14,831 bases of DNA from Eggerthella sp. CAG:209 (GTDB taxonomy: Bacteria > Actinomycetota > Coriobacteriia > Coriobacteriales > Eggerthellaceae), in assembly GCA_000436075.1 (NCBI GenBank), contig FR884646.1, forward strand, positions 12,606-27,436. Direction: 5' to 3'. The notes under the pieces are model-generated. The model ran no database searches. It was given only the letters and a program-made list of their open reading frames with translations, and was not told the DNA's origin. Below are positions 8,786-14,385 of this stretch, one piece after another (position 1 is the first letter of the stretch; the number at the start of each line of letters is the position of its first letter). Position numbers and translations under genes: made by a program.

Positions 8786-8814
8786 ATGTTGTTGAAAGGC
8801 GTACTATTTCTCAA
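8786..8814 (-). promoter_or_regulatory. Candidate promoter for the dcw operon
   Basis: On the minus strand TTGAGA (8814-8809) is followed after 17 bases by CAACAT (8791-8786). The -35-like element matches the sigma-70 consensus at five of six positions; the -10-like element at only three. It lies immediately upstream of the phased G-rich repeats, the place where a repressed promoter would be expected. The poor -10 makes this a tentative call. Confidence 0.25.
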
Positions 8815-8875
8815 TACTTCACTACATATTGTGCCTATAGGCCAAAATACACCCCTAGGTATCGGTTTTGGAAAC

Positions 8876-8895
8876 GGTGGGGAAAGGTGGGGGAT
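8876..8895 (+). promoter_or_regulatory. Second MraZ-box-like cluster, opposite orientation
   Basis: GGTGGGGAAA (8876-8885) is followed directly by GGTGGGGGAT (8886-8895), giving TGGGG cores at 8878 and 8888 with the same 10-base phase as the mraZ-proximal operator. A weaker third copy, TTGGA, sits in phase at 8868-8872. The repeats read on the plus strand, away from mraZ. Function is inferred from resemblance only. Confidence 0.5.
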
Positions 8896-8990
8896 TTTTT
8901 CCATCCACCCCGTGTTCGTCTACATCTTCGCCATAAATCGCGCCATTGAATCGTCGATTTCAAGGCAAAACGGCCCTATTCGCTCACTTT

Positions 8991-9017
8991 AGGGATAAAA
9001 GGGGGAGAAAGTGGGAG
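8991..9017 (+). promoter_or_regulatory. Third MraZ-box-like cluster, opposite orientation
   Basis: AGGGATA, GGGGGAG and GTGGGAG start at 8991, 9001 and 9011, again at exactly 10-base spacing. The last two copies with their spacer (GGGGGAG-AAA-GTGGGAG) differ by one base from the mraZ-proximal operator (GGGGGAG-AGA-GTGGGAG), but read in the opposite direction. This looks like a second full operator about 240 bases further upstream of mraZ. I see no convincing gene just downstream on the plus strand. Confidence 0.55.
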
Positions 9018-9300
9018 ACCCACTAAGGGCTCTGCGGGACGGCAGGGGTCTGCTCGAGACGCCCGCTCCGCTGTTCGGGTCCCAAGGCAGCGTTTTGGGG
9101 CAATCATGCACTCACTGCTTCATGCCTTTGAGCACGATTCGTTTCGCAGATCTGGCGGAAACAGCGTCCAGGGCGTCGCTCGCAAAACCTAACCACCCTA
9201 CGGACAACACCAAGCCTGCCTCACCTATAGCATTGTTTTCTTTCCTATACGTGAACCGACGCCGCGCATGACAGCCCCGCGCCGCCTCGAGGCCACCCCA
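9018..9300. other. Part of the mraZ-xerD gap without a recognisable gene
   Basis: No protein-like reading frame or known RNA gene is recognisable here. The only structure I can see is at 9036-9083, where GGGAC and GTCCC could enclose two small hairpins (GGGGTCT with AGACGCC around GCTCG, and CCG with CGG). That could be the start of a small RNA or chance. The composition is less G-rich than the operator clusters to its left. Confidence 0.35.
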
Positions 9301-9301
9301 G

Positions 9302-9490
9302 AGGCCAAAAACAAAAAATTGGCCTAGATTGCAACTTTTTTGCGATTAGGGATTGTCGCAAGGTTCCAAGACACAGATCGGCAGCGTAAAACCGCAGGTA
9401 ATCAGCTTCGCAATAGCCTGTTTCCGCTTTACGGAGGCGAAAAGGAGCCCCTAATCGCAAAAAAGTGCAAAAGCGCCCAGATTTTTGTTT
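9302..9490. repeat. Long imperfect inverted repeat in the mraZ-xerD gap
   Basis: The core arms are 9329-9351 and 9448-9470. Both contain CCCTAATCGCAAAAAAGT (right arm as written, left arm as its complement) and match at 22 positions with a single one-base gap. Similarity continues outward, less well, to AAACAAAAA at 9309 and TTTTTGTTT at 9482-9490. Inside, CGTAAA (9385-9390) and TTTACG (9428-9433), and AGG (9396-9398) with CCT (9417-9419), could extend the hairpin. The outer left edge also has its own stem, AGGCCAA (9302-9308) with TTGGCCT (9319-9325). There is no reading frame of note inside. It may be a miniature inverted-repeat element or a structured transcript; the sequence alone does not decide. 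Confidence 0.65.
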
Positions 9491-9566
9491 CCGCAATTGA
9501 AAACCGCCGTGATGAACGGACCCAGGCAGCCCATAGGTCCTTGGCAAGCACACGATAGCGCAGCAC

Positions 9567-9585
9567 TAGGCACGCGGATGGGCGG
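9567..9585. repeat. Direct repeat, copy 1 (beyond the xerD stop)
   Basis: Nineteen bases identical at 18 positions to 9633-9651 (core TAGGCACGCGG). This copy lies in the untranslated region downstream of xerD; the spacing between copies is 66 bases. Between the copies, 9586-9609 can form a small GC-rich hairpin (GCCC with GGGC) with no T-run, so I do not call it a terminator. Confidence 0.55.
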
Positions 9586-9631
9586 TGCTATGCCCGCCTA
9601 TGGGCAGCATCGGATTCATGGCCGGGCGGCG

Positions 9632-10522
9632 TTAGGCACGCGGGTGGGCGGCGAAGTACTCTTCCTTTAATTGGGCTGCTTGAATGTGCGTATAGATTTG
9701 CGTGGTAGAGATGTCGGAGTGCCCCAGCATTTCCTGGATAGCACGTAAGTCGGCGCCACCTTCTAGCAAGTGAGTGGCAAACGAATGACGAAGCGTATGA
9801 GGATGCAGGTTTTCCACCCCGATGGCCATACCCGCTTTCGCGACAATGCGATGCACGCTCTGCCGGGTCAGCCTACCGCCGCGAGCGTTCAGGAACACCG
9901 CAGGAACAGGATGCTGCGCATTGCCCAGCAGCTGGGGACGTGCTTCTTCCAAGTATTCCCACATTCGTTTCACGGCTACCCCAGAAAAAGGAACGATGCG
10001 CTCTTTGGAGCCCTTTCCCAACACGCGCAGATAGCCTTCATCGAAGTAGACGCGATCCACATCGAGGCCAACCAGTTCGCTTACGCGCAAACCGCAGCCA
10101 TACAAAACCTCGAGCAGACATGCATTGCGCATTTCGATAGGGGTCGAGTTCGGCTGGCTATCGAGGAGCTTCGACACCTGGGCAACGGACAGCACGTCGG
10201 GCAATGTGTGGGGTTTGCGGGGCAAGGGCACCGTTTGTGTTGGATCAGCCTCAGCAAAGCCCTCGCGCACCAAAAAGCGATGGTATCCTTTCGCCACCGA
10301 AAGCCGCCGCTCTATGGTGCTAGGGGCAAATCCGCGGTTGCCCATATCGGCAACGAACGCCGCCACATCTTTACGCTGCACCAAAGAGGCTTCGTGCACA
10401 TCGCGCTCCGATTCCAAAAAAAGGTAGTACTTTTGCAAGTCACCGCGATAAGCGCTCACCGTTGCCGGCGAAGCACCACGCTCGGCAACCAAATAGCCTA
10501 TGTAATCCTCAAGGTAAAACAC
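9632..10522 (-). CDS. xerD: Tyrosine recombinase, XerD-type
   Basis: Site-specific recombinase that resolves chromosome dimers at dif in partnership with XerC or alone. From the GTG at 10522 it is 296 residues, close to the usual 298. It has an N-terminal SAM-like core-binding domain (about 1-85, with ERGASPATVSAYRGDL) and a catalytic domain. Catalytic residues are R146 (GCGLRVSEL), a lysine in GKGSKER (169-175), H242 and R245 (HTLRHSFATHLL), H268 (LGHSDISTTQ) and the nucleophile Y277 (QIYTH). The longer start at 10561 lies in the loop of a strong hairpin and adds 13 residues unlike the family. The XerD rather than XerC name rests on overall resemblance and the pyrG neighbourhood and is less certain than the family. 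Confidence 0.93.
   Translation of the reverse strand: MFYLEDYIGYLVAERGASPATVSAYRGDLQKYYLFLESERDVHEASLVQRKDVAAFVADMGNRGFAPSTIERRLSVAKGYHRFLVREGFAEADPTQTVPLPRKPHTLPDVLSVAQVSKLLDSQPNSTPIEMRNACLLEVLYGCGLRVSELVGLDVDRVYFDEGYLRVLGKGSKERIVPFSGVAVKRMWEYLEEARPQLLGNAQHPVPAVFLNARGGRLTRQSVHRIVAKAGMAIGVENLHPHTLRHSFATHLLEGGADLRAIQEMLGHSDISTTQIYTHIQAAQLKEEYFAAHPRA
9633..9651. repeat. Direct repeat, copy 2 (covers the end of xerD)
   Basis: Partner of 9567-9585, 18 of 19 bases identical. It contains most of the xerD stop codon and the codons for the last residues (AAHPRA). A duplicated recombinase-gene 3' end can come from integration or slippage, but nothing else here looks like an integrated element. Confidence 0.55.
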
Positions 10523-10528
10523 CCAACG

Positions 10529-10533
10529 CCTCC
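10529..10533 (-). promoter_or_regulatory. Ribosome binding site deciding the xerD start
   Basis: GGAGG on the minus strand, 6 bases before the GTG at 10522, immediately beyond the terminator hairpin. Its presence and spacing support GTG 10522 over ATG 10561, which has no such site. Confidence 0.75.
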
Positions 10534-10537
10534 ACAG

Positions 10538-10593
10538 AAAAGCCCCTCGACTTCCCACCATTATCCAACAGGCAAGAAGATCGAGGGGCTTTT
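10538..10593 (-). terminator. Rho-independent terminator between the zinc-ribbon operon and xerD, probably bidirectional
   Basis: A 13-base perfect stem, AAAAGCCCCTCGA (10538-10550) with TCGAGGGGCTTTT (10581-10593). On the minus strand it continues inward as CTTCTTGCC with GGTGGGAAG, all pairs Watson-Crick or G-U, after one bulged T, leaving an 11-base loop. The arms end in TTTT on both strands. It lies 25 bases after the stop of the gene ending at 10619 and 15 bases before the xerD start. Confidence 0.85.
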
Positions 10594-10618
10594 CAATGAA
10601 AGTGCGCGTAGCGGGCAG

Positions 10619-11764
10619 TTAGCCGACAACCGATGCGCTGCCAACAACGCCGGGCTCACCAAGGGGCATCCTCGTGTCAGAAGGCCAGGCAAGCGAAGGG
10701 GCGGAAACGCTAACATGTTTGCCGTTGTACGGCGTCCAGGAACCTGCGCCCGTTCCGTGCGCCAGCACAAGGTAATGAGCCGTGCCGCTGCGAGATCCAG
10801 AGCCATCGCCGTTTTTGGCCTTTACCGTTTTGGCGCTATCGAGCTTCATAACCGCCGTGGCAATTTTTATTGAGCTTGGTCCGTTCGGGTTTTCTATACC
10901 TAACGCCTCTGCCATTTCGGTATCACTCGCAAATACGTACACCGTGCCAGAATAGGTGCCTTCAGCATCCGTCGTGGACTTTGAAGAAGCGTCTCCCCCA
11001 GAAGCGGATTCGCTCTTCGTTGCCTGGCTTGAGGTGCTGGAAGCAGACTGCTGCGCCTTCGCCGCATCGACGCGCTTGGTGGCTGCATCCTTTAGCTTGC
11101 TAGCAGCTTCTTCACTAGCCGCTCCACCGTTCTTTGCGGCTTCATAGGCGTCTTCGATTTGCTTATAAGTGGTCTTGCCGGCCGGTAAGGGCTTCAAGGT
11201 AATTGCCTCTCCGGGAGAAAGAGTTCCATCTTCACCGACCGTTTCCTCCGCATAGGCGCCTTCGATGGAATACAGAGTGCCATCGGCAGCAATAGGCGAA
11301 GCCGTTACTTCGAAGGTATAGGTTCCAGCCACCAGATCCAGCGAAGCGGAATCATTGCCAACGTAGCACGACTCCTCTACCGAATTGCCGCTTACATCGG
11401 TCCCTTTAACGGAAAGCGGAATCATAGTGCCCGTAGAAGTGTCCAACCCTTCAGCGTTTACCGTAAACGTCACGTGGTGTTTCGCGGTACGCTGATTGTT
11501 AGCCTGGCACGCACTTACGCCGAACACCAAACCAATCACAAGCAGAACGGCTATCACGGCAATTACCGTGATCCGTTTGCGCTTGCGCGGTTCGTCGCCC
11601 GAGCTATTGGGCGTCCCTCCCGAGGGGCTCGTTGCACTTTCACGGTAGCCTGCAGCCGAGTCGACCCCAGGGCCCAACTCGATAGGCACTTCGATTTTGG
11701 CACCGCATTCGGGGCAATGCAGCGATTCGTCAGATACTTTTGCACCGCAATTCTGGCAAAACAT
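10619..11764 (-). CDS. Zinc-ribbon membrane protein of unknown function (second gene of pair)
   Basis: I do not recognise a named family beyond the zinc ribbon. The 381 residues begin with two CxxC pairs (C3, C6, C17, C20), a short zinc-ribbon domain expected in the cytoplasm. A linker rich in Ser, Gly and Pro follows, then a basic stop PRKRKR (59-64) and one membrane segment (about 65-83) ending in VSAC, which resembles a lipobox but is far from the N-terminus. Outside, residues 95-200 look like a beta-rich domain, 200-268 is Ala/Ser/Lys-rich and low complexity, and 269-381 is a second folded region with GTVYVFASDTEMAEALG. Start: ATG 11764, with AAGGA 6 bases upstream; a start at 11791 adds nine residues before the zinc ribbon and is unlikely. 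It lies 36 bases after its paralogue-like neighbour, probably in one transcript. Confidence 0.9.
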   Translation of the reverse strand: MFCQNCGAKVSDESLHCPECGAKIEVPIELGPGVDSAAGYRESATSPSGGTPNSSGDEPRKRKRITVIAVIAVLLVIGLVFGVSACQANNQRTAKHHVTFTVNAEGLDTSTGTMIPLSVKGTDVSGNSVEESCYVGNDSASLDLVAGTYTFEVTASPIAADGTLYSIEGAYAEETVGEDGTLSPGEAITLKPLPAGKTTYKQIEDAYEAAKNGGAASEEAASKLKDAATKRVDAAKAQQSASSTSSQATKSESASGGDASSKSTTDAEGTYSGTVYVFASDTEMAEALGIENPNGPSSIKIATAVMKLDSAKTVKAKNGDGSGSRSGTAHYLVLAHGTGAGSWTPYNGKHVSVSAPSLAWPSDTRMPLGEPGVVGSASVVG

Positions 11765-11800
11765 AGCTGTTCCTTTCATTTGGGATATCAAGTAAACACA

Positions 11801-12730
11801 TCACTTAGTTGGCTGGTAGTCGGTCAAAGGAGTCCATTCGAAATCAGAAAGGAGGTAAGCCTCACCCATGTCGGGAGCCCGATCGCCGCGAGACAGCCGG
11901 TATTCCCCAATCTCTTGCGCCATGCCGTCCTCCAGGGCAAATACCGTCACTCCAGCACTGTACTGGCCGCCACCGCTAAGGGACATCTTGCCGCTGGCAA
12001 ACAGAGTCCAGGTCGAGGTTTGCCACCCTTTCCCTTCGAAGAGGGACTGCGGCGCGCCATTATGGATTCCATATGCAGCAACGGGAATGTAATCGCTTGC
12101 AGTTACCGCCGCAATAACGAGTTCAAGCGTTCCATCGCCGTTGAGGTCTTTGTAGGCATAGGAAAGTATTGCACCCTGGAAATCCGTCTGGTGGGCTTGG
12201 CCAACATAGAGCATCCTCCCCGAAAGAACCTCGCTTATGTTCGAAAGATCATCATCGTACGATGTTGTCGGCCAGCCGTTGTCGGATGCGCTTTTGTAAT
12301 GAGTAAGCACATCATCAAAAACTGCCTTTTGGCCAGCATAAGGGTCAGCTGGTTCAGGGTTGCCCTGTTCGACAGCGACAAGCTGAGGCGCAACGAAAGT
12401 CCGGTAAGCCCACATAGCAGCAAACGCTGTTGCGGAAGAAAGAGCCAAGATCACGATAACGACAAGAACCAGTTGGGGCATTTTGCGTCGACTGCGCGCA
12501 CGGACGGCCTTGATTTGGCCACCAAGATCACCTGCCCCGCCCGCCCTCGAGGCTTGAAGGGGCCCATGGTCAAGACCCGTCCAGGGCGCAGGGGATTCTT
12601 TGGCCGATTCCTCAGCAGCAAAGAAAGAAGCCTCGGCAGACGCAGATGCCGCCTTCTCCGTTTTCGCCCCGCACGCCGGGCAGAACTTTGCATCATCTGA
12701 TATCTTGCTGCCGCACTCGCCGCAGTACAT
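11801..12730 (-). CDS. Zinc-ribbon membrane protein of unknown function with a Ca-loop-like motif (first gene of pair)
   Basis: No named family recognised. The 309 residues have the same layout as the downstream gene: zinc ribbon at the very N-terminus (C3, C6, C17, C20; CGECGSKISDDAKFCPACG), an Ala/Ser/Glu-rich linker, a basic stretch RARSRRK (77-83), one membrane segment (about 86-109) and an extracytoplasmic domain. That domain includes DLNGDGTLELV (195-205), an Asp/Asn-rich loop like those that bind calcium in EF-hand or FG-GAP-type repeats. The C-terminal part (about 235-300) appears beta-rich. The two proteins share the first 22 residues in pattern but not their outer domains. The ATG has AAGGAG 7 bases upstream. 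It is divergent from the plus-strand gene, with 129 bases between. Confidence 0.9.
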   Translation of the reverse strand: MYCGECGSKISDDAKFCPACGAKTEKAASASAEASFFAAEESAKESPAPWTGLDHGPLQASRAGGAGDLGGQIKAVRARSRRKMPQLVLVVIVILALSSATAFAAMWAYRTFVAPQLVAVEQGNPEPADPYAGQKAVFDDVLTHYKSASDNGWPTTSYDDDLSNISEVLSGRMLYVGQAHQTDFQGAILSYAYKDLNGDGTLELVIAAVTASDYIPVAAYGIHNGAPQSLFEGKGWQTSTWTLFASGKMSLSGGGQYSAGVTVFALEDGMAQEIGEYRLSRGDRAPDMGEAYLLSDFEWTPLTDYQPTK

Positions 12731-12859
12731 CGCTTTTCTCCTTCGTCGTAGCTCATTTCAGCGATTTGTATAGTACGCTTATCAGTGGACGCGAAAAAGC
12801 AATTTTGACCGTTTAAAAAATTCAACATCGGCAGAAAAGTCTCACAGAAGGAAAATGTC
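12731..12859. promoter_or_regulatory. Divergent intergenic region serving both flanking genes
   Basis: This A/T-richer stretch separates the minus-strand zinc-ribbon operon from the plus-strand zinc-finger gene, so it should hold both promoters. I see a TTGACC on the plus strand at 12805-12810 but no good -10 at the right distance, and TACTAT/TATAC-like bases on the minus strand near 12769-12776 without a good -35. I therefore mark the region and not individual promoters. Confidence 0.35.
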
Positions 12860-14344
12860 GTGATCTCCACAGACCCCCTGATTCAGCGCCGAAGCCCAAC
12901 TGGGCAGGTTACGGGTCTTGACGCCTGCCCTGCACAGGGAAGCGAACAGATGCCGGAAAGCAAAATAGCCGCACCCTTTTCTGGAGTTCTATTCACCCCG
13001 AAAGCAGAAACCAACCGAAAGCCAAGAAGCGCAGAAGATCCACATCGTAAGCCGGCGGGTGCCTCGATGACTTTGCTCGAGCTCGCTTCCTGCGCATCAG
13101 CAGGCTCGGCGATAGAGCCAGACGGCTCTATGCGCCTGCAAACACACGTCAAATCCGCCGATTTGATCGATTTCGCGAAGAAGCATGGGCCCCTCATCGC
13201 ACGCGAACCGGCATCTTGCGTAAACCTCTGTGCGCAAGGTCGTCTGCAATCCATCGAAGAGAGCACATCCCTCTGGGCATCCGCAGCGCTGACAGCTAAC
13301 ATCGCGACGTTGGCAGCAGAGCTCGCATCAGGAGCACTTCCGATGCGCAACGCCCAAAAAATCCTAGCGGGCCTTTCCCATTGGAGGCTGCAAGCCAATG
13401 AAGGCAAGTCATTTGAGCTGTATTTGATCTCCCGCCCCACAAGCGCGTCATACGCCCATTGGCTTGGCGCCCCCTGCTTTATACGTCGCGAAGTGATTGG
13501 CGAGCGTATCGGTTACGCCTTCCTGCTCGGAAACGAAACCGGTTATCCTCCATCGACGCTCGAAATAGCCCTCGCGCTATTCGCCGAAGAACCCGCTGCA
13601 AGTGATTTTTCCGTACTTATGAGAGCGTTTGACCTCAGTATCGAAACGGGAGCTCAACTTGCCGAAGAGGCCAGCGCGGCAACGGGCAAAAGGAACGCCG
13701 TCCCCACCCAACCTGAGCGACCGGGCGATCGCACTCTCACCGAAACGGAGCTTTCCTTCAACGAAGAAGATCGGCCAATCCTGGGGCTGCTTTGTCGAAC
13801 ACTCGCTGTTGCCCACATGAACGATATCCAGGTAGATGTTTTCTCAACCGACGAATCGACAGGCCCCTTCGTGTTCGGGAGCTATTTGAGCTGGCTATGG
13901 TACGACTTCTCGTTAGGGATCGGACAAGCACGCATTCATTATTGCGCTCGCTGCGGCAAAGGCTTTTCAACAGCCGGTCACCGCGGGATAGAAAAGAGAT
14001 ACTGCAGCGATCGATGCCGTGAGGCAGCCCACAACGAACGAACGGCACAATCGAAGGCATGGGCTAGGCGTTTATTCCTCCAAAAGGAAATGAGCATAGA
14101 CGCCATACGCAAGCGGCTCTTTGCCCATGAGCAAAAAACCACCGGCAGTGAGCGAATCAAAAAGTGGCTTTCAAGTTGGCCCGATCTCAAACATGCACTC
14201 GACGAGGACATTCAATCCAAGGGATGGGGCTCACCTCTCCTTGCCCGCTGCCGAAAAGAGGAACTCGACCTCGATAAACTGCTAAGTGCAAAACGCAAAA
14301 AAGAACTTGCCGAACTGAAAAAAAGAAAAGGAGGGCCCGCATAA
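12860..14344 (+). CDS. Protein of unknown function with a C-terminal C-x2-C/C-x3-C zinc finger
   Basis: I do not recognise a named function. The 494 residues have a disordered N-terminus (about 1-70) and a helical region with DFAKKHGPL (104-112) followed by EESTSLW (133-139), a pattern I associate with other uncharacterised Gram-positive zinc-finger proteins (from memory). A middle domain of about 165-350 follows, then the finger YCARCGKGF...RYCSDRC (C362, C365, C382, C386). This finger recalls the CGNR class but has no CGNR sequence. Residues 411-440 (MSIDAIRKRL...IKKWLSSW) resemble a helix-turn-helix, and the end is Lys-rich (477-491). DNA or RNA binding is thus an inference. GTG start with AAGGA 7 bases upstream. 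An ATG 5 bases earlier is followed after one codon by TGA, so it is not the start. Confidence 0.88.
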   Translation: MISTDPLIQRRSPTGQVTGLDACPAQGSEQMPESKIAAPFSGVLFTPKAETNRKPRSAEDPHRKPAGASMTLLELASCASAGSAIEPDGSMRLQTHVKSADLIDFAKKHGPLIAREPASCVNLCAQGRLQSIEESTSLWASAALTANIATLAAELASGALPMRNAQKILAGLSHWRLQANEGKSFELYLISRPTSASYAHWLGAPCFIRREVIGERIGYAFLLGNETGYPPSTLEIALALFAEEPAASDFSVLMRAFDLSIETGAQLAEEASAATGKRNAVPTQPERPGDRTLTETELSFNEEDRPILGLLCRTLAVAHMNDIQVDVFSTDESTGPFVFGSYLSWLWYDFSLGIGQARIHYCARCGKGFSTAGHRGIEKRYCSDRCREAAHNERTAQSKAWARRLFLQKEMSIDAIRKRLFAHEQKTTGSERIKKWLSSWPDLKHALDEDIQSKGWGSPLLARCRKEELDLDKLLSAKRKKELAELKKRKGGPA

Positions 14345-14356
14345 ATAAGCGAGCCC
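14316..14356 (-). terminator. Rho-independent terminator for pyrG, lying inside the end of the convergent gene
   Basis: On the minus strand GGGCTCGC (14356-14349), loop TTATTTAT, GCGGGCCC (14340-14333), then a T-rich tract (TCCTTTTCTTTTTTT) down to about 14316. The stem has one mismatch in eight. On the plus strand the hairpin is not followed by T, so it would terminate pyrG but not obviously the zinc-finger gene. The tract encodes the Lys-rich tail of that protein. Confidence 0.7.
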
Positions 14357-14385
14357 CCACAATAGCAAAGCGAAAACAGCCGATG

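Noticed and set aside
8687..8992. Plus-strand frame of about 100 codons in the mraZ upstream region
   Set aside because: It overlaps the operator clusters and candidate promoter, and its translation shows no domain or conserved motif.
9036..9083. Possible tRNA (GTTCGGGTCCC resembles a T-arm)
   Set aside because: The enclosed structure is under 50 bases, with no anticodon arm, acceptor stem of seven pairs or CCA-like end.
9011..9271. Plus-strand frame of 86 codons starting with GTG inside the distal repeat array
   Set aside because: The GTG is part of the phased repeat, the apparent ribosome site is the repeat itself, and the translation is low-complexity and unlike any protein I know.
9245..9553. 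Minus-strand frame of about 100 codons across the inverted repeat
   Set aside because: It runs through both arms of the palindrome, has no ribosome site of note and no protein-like pattern.
9770..10873. Long plus-strand frame of 367 codons opposite xerD and the terminator
   Set aside because: It is antisense to a well supported recombinase gene, passes through the terminator hairpin, and its His/Arg/Gln-rich composition is typical of a shadow frame.
11507..11600. Lipobox-like VSAC at the end of the membrane segment of the protein at 10619-11764
   Set aside because: It lies about 86 residues from the N-terminus behind a cytoplasmic zinc ribbon, so signal peptidase II processing is improbable.
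11474..12700. Plus-strand frame of 408 codons opposite the zinc-ribbon genes
   Set aside because: Antisense to two genes with clear CxxC domains, membrane segments and ribosome sites; no recognisable motif in its translation.
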